Positions 1 to 9,311 of a stretch of 43,069 nt of DNA are shown here, piece by piece. The stretch is from positions 1-43,069 of the forward strand of contig NZ_FOLQ01000032.1 of the NCBI RefSeq assembly GCF_900112365.1, read 5' to 3'. The stretch is from Spirosoma endophyticum (GTDB lineage: Bacteria; Bacteroidota; Bacteroidia; Cytophagales; Spirosomataceae). The position numbers were made by a program, and so were the translations under genes. The notes under the pieces were generated by a model that worked only from the letters and a program-made list of their open reading frames with translations, was not told the origin of the DNA and ran no database searches. The number at the start of each line of letters is the position of its first letter. Position 1 is the stretch's first letter.

Positions 1-252
1 CGCTTCCAGGAACTCCTTACTCCAACGGTAATAAATGTTAGTATTGAGCCCTTCTCGCCGACAGATCTCGGCTACTGACTGTTCGCCTTGTAAGCCTTCC
101 AGGACAATGCGAATTTTTTCTTCCGCGGTGTACTGTCGTCTGGTTTGTCGCTGGATGTCTTTGATAATGGATAAAGCAGGTTTACGCTCGGCAGATGTGG
201 GGGTTGGAGAAGCTGCACGTTTGCCTTTGGAAGTTTTGGTTGAATTGGACAT
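1..252 (-). CDS. IS3-family transposase OrfA, C-terminus outside window
   Basis: The ATG at 252-250 opens 84 codons that run uninterrupted to base 1. After a basic, Ser/Thr-rich leader the product reads RRQYTAEEKIRIVLEGL, then SVAEICRREG and YYRWSKEFLEA. This is the helix-turn-helix of IS3-family OrfA (transposase_8/InsE type), which binds the element's terminal repeats. In the family OrfA is about 90-130 residues and is followed by OrfB through a -1 frameshift; that region is outside the window. Assignment to IS3 is secure; the subgroup is not determined. Confidence 0.9.
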   Translation of the reverse strand, partial: MSNSTKTSKGKRAASPTPTSAERKPALSIIKDIQRQTRRQYTAEEKIRIVLEGLQGEQSVAEICRREGLNTNIYYRWSKEFLEA

Positions 253-338
253 AATCAAGGAGGTTTGAGTGAAACAATTTACTGAATTGTCTCTTCCCAT
301 TCCCAACCCTTTTGTCCACTTTTACTTGACGACGTACA
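1..338 (-). mobile_element. IS3-family insertion sequence, 5' part, cut by window edge
   Basis: The right boundary is placed at 338 because the sequence read on the minus strand from there begins TGTACGTCGTCAAG and reaches GGACA, the usual look of an IS3-family terminal inverted repeat (TG...GGACA). It is followed after about 86 bases by an OrfA start. The first 13 bases of this end recur, in the same orientation on the plus strand, at 21428-21440 beside an IS3 OrfB remnant, so both are ends of related elements. The other end and OrfB lie outside the window. Confidence 0.8.
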
Positions 339-748
339 CCAAAAGAGGAATCACCTCCCCGCCATCCGTGTACAAACAGAAGTTTTGGCTTTAAATCGGG
401 ATTAGGCGTTAATCTGTGCAGAATCTGAAGTCGCACTTCAAAATCATCAGTCAGCCTTTCTACATTATGTTTTTTGACGAAGGCCCTAACTTCTAAAGCA
501 AGCTCGTCTATTTCCTTTTTTTTCTCGTTTCTCGTAGCATAAGCTTCTAAAAGCCTTCTTACAACTTCGGCTGGAAGACTAAGCTCACTAATAACGCAAC
601 CTTTAAAGAATTTAACATCCCTAAAATCATCAACATTAGAACCTGTTAATTGTGCAAGATCTTCTAAAAATTCATTACGTTGCTCTTCTCCGAAGGCTGA
701 GTAACTTCGATTCATCCTAATACTAATCTTCGTGTATGGCTGTTCCAT
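339..748 (-). pseudogene. Alpha/beta-hydrolase gene with N-terminal accessory domain, interrupted by the IS
   Basis: The frame starts at ATG 748 and gives about 136 native residues before it enters the IS end at 338; after that the reading is IS sequence. Residues 1-70 form a small alpha/beta module ending in KFFKGCVISELSLPAEVVRR, a pattern I associate with the effector-associated adaptor domains of bacterial conflict proteins (inference). Residues 70-110 are charged and helical. Residues 119-136 read PKLLFVHGWRGGDSSFG, the first strand and oxyanion-hole turn of an alpha/beta hydrolase. The nucleophile and rest of the fold must lie beyond the IS, outside the window. The gene is probably inactivated. 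The hydrolase start is fairly clear; the adaptor-domain call is tentative. Confidence 0.6.
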
Positions 749-1082
749 GAGTAAAGAGTATGTAAAATTGTTTAACGATGATCATTCAACTTATGAATTA
801 ATGAGAAGCTTCAAAAATGAATTGATTAACCGGCTTTATTTTACGTTTTTGATGATAGCTTGTACCTAGTGGTCCGCTTTGGTAAAATCATTCCAATAAC
901 AACCCAGTTTGTCAGTAGTGTATTGATTCCAGGAGTAAGAAGGTGCTTAAAATGAGTATGAGCTTGTATTCTTTGGTCGTATTATCCCGATTACTACTAC
1001 AGCAGAGCCAACCGATTTTTTGGGGAATCTTATAATCTGGCCGGTATACCTGTAATGTATTAACGTCTCCAAATTATAGAAA
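749..1082. other. Intergenic stretch, no gene supported
   Basis: AT-rich sequence. A 39-codon frame begins at ATG 747 on the plus strand, but its start overlaps the start of the divergent hydrolase gene and it has no recognisable domain. No hairpin, repeat or RNA gene was seen. Confidence 0.4.
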
Positions 1083-1546
1083 TCAAACCCTAAAACTGCC
1101 CTTTGCTAAGCTTAGCGTTTGATTGCCACTAGTCACATCCATATTAAATGTTCCCTTAACTTGCTTGCTGACTATTTTGGTTATTATCCTACTGCCAATA
1201 GAGCCGCTAAAAGAACTGCCATTATATTGATCAAATCTGTTTTTCCAGAATTGTCCCCATTTACCAGTAACGTCTCAGGCTTTCCACTTGCTCTTCCTCT
1301 GGTAGTAACGGTAATTGTAGAACTATTCTCCCCACTGCCTCCGAAAGAAAAAAATGGCTGAGACGCTGCTACACCAGAATTGATAGCCCGAGAATTGGTA
1401 GCGTCAAAATTATAAACAACGCCATCAACTGTCACCTGAATAAAATACGCTGTTGGTGGATTGATGCCCGGGATAACGCTTGTGTCTGTAGAATTCTTTT
1501 TACAACTGTTAAAGAGAATAGAGACACAGAAAAGCAAAACTAAAAT
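1083..1546 (-). pseudogene. Small lipoprotein gene with lost start and frameshift
   Basis: The minus-strand frame begins without an ATG. The hydrophobic signal LVLLFCVSILFNSCKK, with lipobox LFNSC, follows an in-frame stop and only ATT or TTG codons, so the normal start (expected M-K-K-I type) seems lost. The mature part has a beta-rich sequence (YFIQVTVDGVVYNFDATN) typical of small secreted Bacteroidetes lipoproteins. Near 1245, at a run of five A, the frame goes out. The continuation in the next frame reads NGSSFSGSIGSRIITKIVS, then KGTFNMDVTSGNQTLSLAKG, and ends at a TGA at 1083-1085. That tail matches the expected C-terminal beta strands, so it is taken as the true end. A sequencing error at the A-run could mimic the shift. 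Confidence 0.6.
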
Positions 1547-1822
1547 TTACGTACTGGTATAGATTTATGTGTTGAACCTACCTTTATACCTCATGGATAG
1601 CTAATGTAATAGATCCCTTATCCAAAATTATAAAACGATGCCTCTGGAATGAAAAGGGTTTTCCCCTACCCTATGGCCTCCTGATTAGAAAGCCTGTTTC
1701 CAGCTGATGGCAGGTTTTTTTGATTAAGAAGCCAAGCGTACCTATAAATTAGCAACAACCTGATCTTTAGTTGTGATCAAAAGGATGAACTATCTATTGA
1801 TCCAGCTTAATACCATCTTCTA
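1547..1822. other. Intergenic stretch, no gene supported
   Basis: Sequence downstream of the giant PKD/CHU_C gene. It holds a short imperfect hairpin (AGCCTGTTTCCAG ... GGCAGGTTTTTTTGA) near 1690-1720. No coding frame with recognisable content was found. Confidence 0.35.
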
Positions 1823-4800
1823 TTAGCGAAGTAATGTAAAAATACCACGCTGGTGACGGATGGAGCCTCCGATAAATTCAACTTGCGCCTCATAGACGTA
1901 ATTATCTGCTGGTAATCGCTGACCATTATATGATCCGTCCCAACCTTCGGTCTGTAGGTTGGGCTGTAAATTAGCGGCCTCGTAAACCAGTACGCCCCAT
2001 CGGTCATATATATGCATTTCATGAATTTTGATTAGGTTGTGACCATACATATTGAAGCGGTCACTGACATTGTCCGCATTGGGCGTGAATACATTGGCCA
2101 CATACACGGTACATGTATCTACCAATAAGGCATTCTGTTTGATAAGGGAGTCGGCACAGGTGCCGTTATTGCTCGTCCATAGTTTTATGTCATAGTGGCC
2201 CTGAGTAAGTTTTATTTGCGGATTTTGGGATGTTGAGATGAGTTTGTCATTCGCATACCATTTCCACTCCGATGCATGTTGTGATTGATCCTGTAACCAA
2301 ACCAGCGTATCGGAACAAACAACACCGTTATTGGCTACTGAAAAAGCGGATTGACTACCGACTCTGATCTCGATCGGATGCGTAACAACGTTAGTACAGG
2401 CGATTGGAAACCCAACAATCGTCATCTTAATGAGATAGGTCTGTCCATTCGTCGTATACGTATGCATTGGCGAATAGAACGTTGAATCAATCGAAGTCCC
2501 ATCACCAAAATTCCACTGAAAGCGTAAACGCGTATCTGATGTATTGGTCAACGCGACCGGCTGACTGACGCAGTTAAGCACCGGAACCTTAAAATCACCG
2601 GTTGGTATAGGGCCGGTAGTAATGAATTGTTCCCGGCTTGCAAAACCGCCACATTCCGGATAGGCCGTCATTTTAATTTTATAGCTAGTTTCGGATCGGT
2701 TAAACTGATCGTAGCTAACCGTTTTGCCTTCCAGCAGGTGACCATCGATTTCCCATTTGACAAGGCTGGCTACCGGCGTCGAGGCATCCGTGAAGGTTAC
2801 TTTATCACCGGGGCAGATCGGGTTCTTGCTAATGGTGAAACCCGGCGTAATTTCGCTGGGGAAAACGGTTATTTGCGTGGAGTCACTGTCGGGGCCGCAG
2901 TCACTGGCCACGGTTAGCCGGACGGTGTAGACTTGCTTTGTTGGGGGCGATAGATAGGTATGACGCATCACGGCCGCTGTACTGCTGACCGGCGGAGAAT
3001 TGTCGCCAAAATCCCATGTTACGTTTCCTGTATAGCCGCTGGATCGGTTCGTAAACGTTATAGTCGTAGGCGGACAGCGAACGATTGTCGAATCGACGCC
3101 AAGTTCGGCTCTGGCCCGCGGGAGTACGGTGATAATCTGCGTCGTTTTTGGAATACTTCCGCACGCGTTGCTTCCGCCAAATGTAACGGTAAATGATTGG
3201 GGCTGGCGGCCCTGGTTTACATACGTTTGTTGACCAGGCTGAAAAGCCGTACTGGTGATCGAATTGCCGAAGTCCCAGTTATACGTCACGCCCGGTTGGG
3301 CATTGCCACTCATCGAAAAGGAGACGGATAGCGGTGAGCAGCCGCTCGATACGCTGGTGGTAAAGCTACCGTTAACGGGTGGAGCGGTAATAGTCACTTC
3401 CTGCGTGACCGTACTGGAGCAACTGCCAGCCGAACTGATTAGGGTTATCCGGACTAAGCCTGCCGGCAGTTGAAGCGACGGCTCGCGGTCAGTCGACACC
3501 GGATTATTATTGACCAGCCACTGGAAGGATGTCGATCCGATCGAGGTATTGACCATTTTTATAGCTGTACTGCTGCAGCCACTGGAGACGCTGAAGCTGG
3601 CGTTGGGCTGGCCAATTAGGACGGTGGCCGTCGCGCTCGCGCTACAGCCGCCGCTAGTCGCAACGGTGTAGTTGACCCGTAGTTGGGTAGCCCTAAGCCC
3701 GGTCAGGGTAAGAATGTTGCCTGCAAGGCAATTGACGCAGTCGGTGGTAGTCCACTGACCGCCGGCGGGACTTCCTTCCAGTGTAACAGTAGCTTGTCCC
3801 GAACAGACATTTACACTCTGAACGGTTGGCTGAATACCCTGTACTTCGACCGTTACGGTATCCATTACCGCGCAGGCGCCGGTTCCTCGCTGATACATAA
3901 GTTTGAAGCGTCCGGGCGCTCGGGGATTGAAAAAATCCCGGCCACCCTGCCGGTTAATCTCCGCGTTGTTTGTGCCTGACCAGGTGCCGCCCGCCCCATC
4001 GGCAGTGAGTAATAAAGGGCTGCCGTTAACACACAGAATCGTCGGGCGGGCAGGACTGGTAATTCGCACGGGCGCGGCAGGAGCTACCAAGAATGTATCG
4101 CGTACTGTTTGGTTACCACACGTGTTATTCAATGTAACGGCCACGATATAAGGGGCTGATGATACCGCAAGGGGCTGCGGCAAATTAGGGGAAAAAACAC
4201 TCCCATTCAACGTATACACCGCTCCGGCAATCGGTGCCTTGACCACATAGTTGAAGGCCTGGCAAGTATCCGGTTGAGACGTCAACTGCGGGCTGGGAAG
4301 ATCAACAACTTTATGGGTGCAAACCATGGGCTGTGAAGTGCCACAGGTATTGCGTGCCGTAAGGGTAACGATGTACGTGCCTGAACGGCTAAACTGAATC
4401 TGCGGTTTGGGTGAAGTGGCGCTTGTACCATTGATAAAGCGATAGGTGGATGGGCTAACCTGCCAGGAATAGCTCGTCGCATCGAGCGAAATGGTTGCAT
4501 CCATCGTTAACGTGCCACCGTTTGAGAGGCACACCACGGTATCTGTTACGTTGACCGGATTGACGGAGTAGCCACTGAATTGATACTTGGCCCCGGGGAT
4601 TTTCTTTACTGGGACGCGCTGTTCAGTGGTTACAGAACCACAACTGTTAGTCGCCGTCAGTTTGACATTGTAGGAAGTCGCCGTTGCTGAAAATGTTTTG
4701 CTGGGGCTGGCCACCGTGGCAGTAGACCCATCGCCAAAATCCCATAACCAGGTCACGTCGGTGGTACTCGGACAGGTGTTATTCTGGAGCGTCGCGGGGC

Positions 4801-5215
4801 GGCCTTCGCAGACGTCGGCTAAAAATTGAGGGCGGGGTTTTATCTTAAATATTAAATACCCTCCATTATTATCGTTGTTCGGGCAGTTCGTTGTAATACC
4901 AAATCGGAACCGTTTGATGCCCCCTGCCTCACATCGCTTAGTAAATGTGCGCAGGTCGTAAACGTGCTTAATTAACAGCGGTCCCGGTTTGTTGATTTTT
5001 TCAACGGTTCCATCGTCCCAATCGAACTCGAAACTGGTAAAGGCGCAGGGACCTGGTTTAATTTCGAAACACATTTCATATAGGGAATCGGCTTCGGTTA
5101 TACACCGCTCGAGGCCACCCGAACAGGCCGACACGGTCACGTTTTGCGCATGAAGAGTGATGGCTAAAAAAAACAGCGAAGTTACCCAGATGGCCCGACG
5201 CGTCAGTACGTTCAT
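1823..5215 (-). CDS. PKD-domain adhesin-like protein with gliding-motility C-terminal (CHU_C) sorting domain
   Basis: This 1130-residue protein starts with a signal peptide (residues 1-23, ending LHAQ). It contains many PKD/Ig-like beta-sandwich modules, seen from repeats such as WLWDFGDGSTATV, YNWDFGN, VTWDFGDNSPPVS and FQWNFGDGTSIDS. The last ~90 residues start VYVANVFTPNADNVSDRFN, contain IYDRWGVLVYEA and GWDGSYNGQRLPADNYVY, and end in a basic strand. That is the CHU_C (gliding motility-associated C-terminal) domain, which sends proteins through the type IX secretion system to the cell surface. It lies 72 bases downstream of a PorP/SprF gene on the same strand, the usual partner for this cargo class. 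Likely role: surface adhesion or motility; ligand unknown. Confidence 0.9.
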   Translation of the reverse strand: MNVLTRRAIWVTSLFFLAITLHAQNVTVSACSGGLERCITEADSLYEMCFEIKPGPCAFTSFEFDWDDGTVEKINKPGPLLIKHVYDLRTFTKRCEAGGIKRFRFGITTNCPNNDNNGGYLIFKIKPRPQFLADVCEGRPATLQNNTCPSTTDVTWLWDFGDGSTATVASPSKTFSATATSYNVKLTATNSCGSVTTEQRVPVKKIPGAKYQFSGYSVNPVNVTDTVVCLSNGGTLTMDATISLDATSYSWQVSPSTYRFINGTSATSPKPQIQFSRSGTYIVTLTARNTCGTSQPMVCTHKVVDLPSPQLTSQPDTCQAFNYVVKAPIAGAVYTLNGSVFSPNLPQPLAVSSAPYIVAVTLNNTCGNQTVRDTFLVAPAAPVRITSPARPTILCVNGSPLLLTADGAGGTWSGTNNAEINRQGGRDFFNPRAPGRFKLMYQRGTGACAVMDTVTVEVQGIQPTVQSVNVCSGQATVTLEGSPAGGQWTTTDCVNCLAGNILTLTGLRATQLRVNYTVATSGGCSASATATVLIGQPNASFSVSSGCSSTAIKMVNTSIGSTSFQWLVNNNPVSTDREPSLQLPAGLVRITLISSAGSCSSTVTQEVTITAPPVNGSFTTSVSSGCSPLSVSFSMSGNAQPGVTYNWDFGNSITSTAFQPGQQTYVNQGRQPQSFTVTFGGSNACGSIPKTTQIITVLPRARAELGVDSTIVRCPPTTITFTNRSSGYTGNVTWDFGDNSPPVSSTAAVMRHTYLSPPTKQVYTVRLTVASDCGPDSDSTQITVFPSEITPGFTISKNPICPGDKVTFTDASTPVASLVKWEIDGHLLEGKTVSYDQFNRSETSYKIKMTAYPECGGFASREQFITTGPIPTGDFKVPVLNCVSQPVALTNTSDTRLRFQWNFGDGTSIDSTFYSPMHTYTTNGQTYLIKMTIVGFPIACTNVVTHPIEIRVGSQSAFSVANNGVVCSDTLVWLQDQSQHASEWKWYANDKLISTSQNPQIKLTQGHYDIKLWTSNNGTCADSLIKQNALLVDTCTVYVANVFTPNADNVSDRFNMYGHNLIKIHEMHIYDRWGVLVYEAANLQPNLQTEGWDGSYNGQRLPADNYVYEAQVEFIGGSIRHQRGIFTLLR

Positions 5216-5287
5216 AGGTACAGAAGTTAGGTTGAAGTTGACCCAAATTGAATCAATCAGGTGGCTAATTATTGGCTATTACCAGGA

Positions 5288-6352
5288 TTAACGTGGGCAT
5301 CGCATCTGACTTTTAGCACTTTTTCGCTTTTGTCGATTACCCAGATCGACACAGCCAGCCACCCAGCCCAGATTGATGTAGCTCAGTGTAATCTCAAACG
5401 TATTACCAGTATATCCAGCTAGTTTAGAGGTGGTTACGTCGTAACTGAAATTAAAGGAGAGATTATTGTTCTGCAGGCCAATCAAGCCAATAAGTGCATC
5501 CTGGGTGACTTGATTTAGCGATTTTGACAATGGAATACCCCGGTAAAATAGCCCCAGTACGAGTGAATACGTGGGGGACGAATCGGCCGTGGTAGTTTTA
5601 GGCGAGTAATAAGTAAGGTACGTCCCAAGGTCTAGCTGACGCAAGCTACTTTGCATGCGAAAATTTGCGACCGGAGTCAGCTCCCAACCGTTCATTTTCA
5701 ATTGCGAGCCCACGTGTATATTGATGCGCATTGGTAGCCGGTAGGATTGGGTAGACCCAACATTAATAGTTGGCTGATTCAGGTGATAGACCGATACGCC
5801 GATCCAGTCTTTATTCTTACCCAGGCCCGAATAGTCAAAATCAATCAATCCACCCAGCCCAGCATCAAAGTAAACTGTAGAGAGGGAAGCGGTCGTTAAT
5901 GGGTCGTTCGATTGTGGGGAGACGCCAGTCGGCGTTAACTGATCGACAAAAACACCTCTCCCTAGTTGATAGCTCCGTTGCCCCCCCCCTATGTAGGCCC
6001 CAATCCGCACCGAATACGTTTCGGCTTTGATAACTGGCGGTACCAGAACGACTCCGCCCGTAAGTGTTTTTACCTCTGAGCTTTGCTGGTCGTTCATAAG
6101 AATTATCCCGCTTCCCATCCTTATTTTACCGCACTCATAAGACGCATCGGCCGAAGCGGAAAACGTATTGAACGATCCCGCATCCCGCCACTGATTGCGA
6201 TAACTGACATTGGCCCGCGTACCTTCCGTATAGCCCGCGTAGGCGGGATTGAGATAGAGCGGGGCGGAATAATATTGGGAGAATTGAGGATCCTGACCCC
6301 ACGTTTGCGAAAGCGTTATACTTACAAACCAACACGTTAAAATCACACGCAT
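5288..6352 (-). CDS. PorP/SprF-family type IX secretion outer-membrane protein
   Basis: This is a 354-residue protein with a signal peptide (cleavage after about residue 19, WGQ). The mature start DPQFSQYYSAPLYLNPAYAG is the signature of the PorP/SprF family, followed by NVSYRNQWRD. The rest alternates polar and apolar residues as in an outer-membrane beta-barrel. In flavobacteria SprF is needed for surface delivery of SprB, and PorP-like genes are often paired with a large CHU_C cargo gene. The giant CHU_C gene immediately downstream supports such a dedicated pair. The final residues are basic (KRKSAK) rather than ending in an aromatic barrel signature, so the mapped end may include a short extension. 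Confidence 0.92.
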   Translation of the reverse strand: MRVILTCWFVSITLSQTWGQDPQFSQYYSAPLYLNPAYAGYTEGTRANVSYRNQWRDAGSFNTFSASADASYECGKIRMGSGIILMNDQQSSEVKTLTGGVVLVPPVIKAETYSVRIGAYIGGGQRSYQLGRGVFVDQLTPTGVSPQSNDPLTTASLSTVYFDAGLGGLIDFDYSGLGKNKDWIGVSVYHLNQPTINVGSTQSYRLPMRINIHVGSQLKMNGWELTPVANFRMQSSLRQLDLGTYLTYYSPKTTTADSSPTYSLVLGLFYRGIPLSKSLNQVTQDALIGLIGLQNNNLSFNFSYDVTTSKLAGYTGNTFEITLSYINLGWVAGCVDLGNRQKRKSAKSQMRCPR

Positions 6353-6472
6353 AAAGGGGGAGTTCTAGGGTAATAGTTTAGGCGTTTCAACCAGTAACGT
6401 CAGCCGTGTCAAGGATTTAGGTCGACACGCTTGCTCGTATGCACTTTTGTTAAGTACTAGGCTATACTGTTA

Positions 6473-7831
6473 TCAGCGCTGCCGTTTCAACGATACCAGC
6501 AGGGAGCATCCCCCGTTATTCTGTATCTTTTTGGTAGGCAACCAGCCCGAATCGTCCTGCAGTTGCTGGGCATCGAAGGAATCGATTCGCACGGTACCAC
6601 TGTTGGTAAATAACACGACGATTTCCCCCGCTAACCGGTTGTCTTTGGAATAATATTTACCTTTCAGCGTGGCGGTAAAGGGGCCGCCACCTCCCTCGTA
6701 GTCCATTCCATCACCACTCGTTTCGAATGGCTGATCATTTTGGTCAGCCGTTTCCGGTATATCGATCTTAACCGTTAAGCGAGCCGGTTCACTGGTGCGT
6801 CCCTGACAAGCCATACTCAATTCCCAGTTGTCAGCTACCTTTGTAATAAATCGTAATACTACAATTCCCTCGTTACTGGCTGGGTACTGTTTTTTTATGC
6901 AGTCAACGTCCGTGCCCTTCGATTCCTTCGAACAATCCATTCGCATGGCCACCGGTCCGCCCTGGCTGCTTTCATTGCGCTCGCAGTGTTTATCATCCCG
7001 TCCGAATGAATTCAGTATAGCCGTGGCTTTTTCGCCCACATTGCCATAGGCAATACCGGCATGATGAATCTGACCCGATGCTTTGTTCTTGAAAAAGACG
7101 AGATCGCCCGTCTGGAGATCATCGTAACTCAGTTTGCCATATTCATACGCTTTGACATCCACTTTATCGTATTTATCACCAGCAGCCTTTAAAGCGGCCT
7201 GCCACACTTTTATATTCGCTAAACCAGATGCCGTAAGACGGGGCAGGTTTAACATCGCTTTTTTAGCAACCCAGATCATTAAACCCGAACAGTCCAGTCC
7301 ATGAAAATTGCTCTCCAGATGACAAATAGAGCTTTTACTTTGGCGAAGTGGCTTTTTAGTATCCGTCGGATCACTTCCACCCATTTTGTACCATATGCCC
7401 AGTTGTTCGCGCGTTACACCGTTCGTTCGCTGTATGGATACATCCGTAAATTTGGTTTGTTTGTTGGTTATTATCGCCCCCTCTGCCAACATGTACCCGA
7501 TAAGTAAATTTTTACGGTTCTGAGGCCCCGCATCGGTCAATACCCGGGCCCGATCTGTTTCAGTGCCCATGCGTCCACCCTTGGGTAAGACCGAGGGATC
7601 GTTCTTTTCCATGAACTCCTTCACCGTTTGTCCGTTTGGAAGTAGGATCTTATCCAACTTCATGGTCTCCGTTGGCAGCGCGTCCATCCACTCTTCCAGG
7701 TCGGGGGTGATATTGTCCGTCCGCTGCTCGAAAGGAATTGAAACTTCGTGCTCGAAGGTACAACTATGCAACAGGACCAACCAGAGGCACAGGACGTAAC
7801 CGGTTATTTTAGTGCTATTTTTTTTCATCAC
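6473..7831 (-). CDS. NlpC/P60-family cysteine peptidase lipoprotein
   Basis: This 452-residue protein has a signal peptide with lipobox LLHSC (Cys24). Residues ~105-290 form an NlpC/P60 fold. The catalytic cysteine is in GLDCSGLMIW (Cys181). TGDLVFFKN (241-249) is the strand before the active-site histidine, and HHAGIAYG places that histidine at 257. Such enzymes cut peptidoglycan stem peptides or related amide bonds. The C-terminal ~150 residues are an extra beta-rich domain with an acidic Gly-rich linker (GDGMDYEGGGG), unlike simple NlpC/P60 enzymes, and could bind a ligand. It lies 18 bases downstream of the OmpA-core protein, so envelope remodelling at the outer membrane is the reasonable role. 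Substrate unknown. Confidence 0.85.
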   Translation of the reverse strand: MMKKNSTKITGYVLCLWLVLLHSCTFEHEVSIPFEQRTDNITPDLEEWMDALPTETMKLDKILLPNGQTVKEFMEKNDPSVLPKGGRMGTETDRARVLTDAGPQNRKNLLIGYMLAEGAIITNKQTKFTDVSIQRTNGVTREQLGIWYKMGGSDPTDTKKPLRQSKSSICHLESNFHGLDCSGLMIWVAKKAMLNLPRLTASGLANIKVWQAALKAAGDKYDKVDVKAYEYGKLSYDDLQTGDLVFFKNKASGQIHHAGIAYGNVGEKATAILNSFGRDDKHCERNESSQGGPVAMRMDCSKESKGTDVDCIKKQYPASNEGIVVLRFITKVADNWELSMACQGRTSEPARLTVKIDIPETADQNDQPFETSGDGMDYEGGGGPFTATLKGKYYSKDNRLAGEIVVLFTNSGTVRIDSFDAQQLQDDSGWLPTKKIQNNGGCSLLVSLKRQR

Positions 7832-7849
7832 TTCATCGAGACTTGGTGA

Positions 7850-9193
7850 TTAATTCAGTTTATAGGCTAGTCCTAATCGGACCCCTGCGTAGCTGGCCTG
7901 ACTGACGCCATACCAGTATGCCCAGTGACCACGGATAGCCGCTGTTTGGTAAAATGAACTCAGCGTTATCGGAATACGCCCCGTACGATTGAAGGTAAAT
8001 CCCACTTCGATGCCGTAGCTGAAGTGCCATTGGTCAATTTGATAGGCTGTTTCTTCATTGTCCACCGTTAGTAGCATATGAGAAATACCCAACTGGGGCG
8101 CCACATACAATGATTTTAGTACGTACAAACGAGGCACCAGTTGGAGCGGAATCAATTGTAGGGTCGAACCAAGTTTAAATTCGGATGAACCACTGGTGGC
8201 GTCGAGGTAGTTGATATGTGATGACCACTGATGAAAAGCGCCCTGCACCCCTACTGACAGTCGAGAACTGAGGGAAAGATCTACTGAGACAAATCCTCCG
8301 CTGCTGAACGAAAAACCATAACCCACTTTTGGATCGATCCAAATAGGTTTTATTAGCATTTTTGCGCTGGTAGCTCCTACACTGATGGATACAAAACGGT
8401 AATCACTTTTCTGCTTACCCGGCCTTAGGAGTTTATTTGGCTGCTTAGCAGACACGGCTCCCCGGGCTTCCCCGCTCGAGGCCGGCATCGTTGGTGGCTT
8501 GGCCTGACTATAGGGTATATACGTTTCTCCATATAGTTCTTTTAGGCCATCGATGGCTGTAACCTGCAACTCGACACGTGTATTCAGTGCCTGGGAATGA
8601 GAAATTACTTCTGACTCGCCCCGCCCTTCGACAGTAAGTTGCCGGCTGTTTATGCCATTGGCTAAAAAGAAGTTTAATAGGGCCGTAGCACGCCGATCAG
8701 TCAAGGCCTTATTTGCAACGGCTTTGCCTATCGTGTCGGTATGAATGGTTAGCTTTAGCTGAACGTTGGCCCTGCTTTTCAGTAGCGTGATCAATAAAAA
8801 AGACTGTCGACGCCCCTCAGTCGTGAGCGTTACCTGACCACGTTGAAATGTCAGGTCGTACCGACTGGTTTTAGCATGCAGTAAATTGGCATATGCACCT
8901 TGCCGAAAGGCTTTGTCAAAATCGGCATAGGCAATCGTTTTAAGCTGTCCGCGTTGTGAAACCGGCTTTATCAATACCCGCAGTGAATCTGCGTAATGCA
9001 GTTCACGAAGACGTAAGGTGGGTAATGAATCCTGGTGGTTTGTATTCAGGTTGGTAAAATGAACGAGTCGACTCGTTGCCGATTCGATGCGGCAGCTAAT
9101 CGATACACTATCGGTCGTCAGTATATGATCCTGACCCAGGGTATTAAAAGGCAGCGTGAAGCTAAAAAGTAACATTATGGCTGAGCGCATCAT
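7850..9193 (-). CDS. OmpA-core domain protein with C-terminal outer-membrane barrel
   Basis: This 447-residue secreted protein has a signal peptide ending near residue 20 (TLGQ). After an N-terminal domain, residues ~110-215 form an OmpA-like peptidoglycan-binding core: LTIHTDTIGKAVANKALTDR, then FFLANGINSRQLTVEGRGES and NTRVELQV. The family pattern usually ends NRRVE; here it is NTRVE, so one of two conserved arginines is replaced. Residues ~265-447 are beta-rich and end SYAGVRLGLAYKLN, as in outer-membrane barrels. The order is unusual, because OmpA cores are mostly C-terminal. The gene lies between a PorT-like barrel gene and an NlpC/P60 gene, all on the minus strand, which fits cell-wall anchoring. 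Confidence 0.75.
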   Translation of the reverse strand: MMRSAIMLLFSFTLPFNTLGQDHILTTDSVSISCRIESATSRLVHFTNLNTNHQDSLPTLRLRELHYADSLRVLIKPVSQRGQLKTIAYADFDKAFRQGAYANLLHAKTSRYDLTFQRGQVTLTTEGRRQSFLLITLLKSRANVQLKLTIHTDTIGKAVANKALTDRRATALLNFFLANGINSRQLTVEGRGESEVISHSQALNTRVELQVTAIDGLKELYGETYIPYSQAKPPTMPASSGEARGAVSAKQPNKLLRPGKQKSDYRFVSISVGATSAKMLIKPIWIDPKVGYGFSFSSGGFVSVDLSLSSRLSVGVQGAFHQWSSHINYLDATSGSSEFKLGSTLQLIPLQLVPRLYVLKSLYVAPQLGISHMLLTVDNEETAYQIDQWHFSYGIEVGFTFNRTGRIPITLSSFYQTAAIRGHWAYWYGVSQASYAGVRLGLAYKLN

Positions 9194-9231
9194 ACAGGTA
9201 GAGTAGATTTAGCCAGAGAGAGAAGCGGCTC

Positions 9232-9260
9232 CCTGGTCAATCCGAGTCGGATTGACCAGG
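9232..9260 (-). terminator. Hairpin between two barrel genes
   Basis: Perfect 13-bp arms (CCTGGTCAATCCG and its complement) with a three-base loop lie between the end of the PorT-like gene and the start of the OmpA-core gene. There is no U-run after it on the minus strand, so it may be an attenuator or an mRNA-stabilising hairpin rather than a full terminator. Confidence 0.5.
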
Positions 9261-9311
9261 CATTGCCTGAAACTAAAGGGTATAGTTTACGGTAGGGCGA
9301 TGATTCGTCGG

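Noticed and set aside
747..866. 39-codon plus-strand frame starting over the hydrolase start codon
   Set aside because: Start overlaps the divergent gene's ATG, it is short, and it has no domain or ribosome site.
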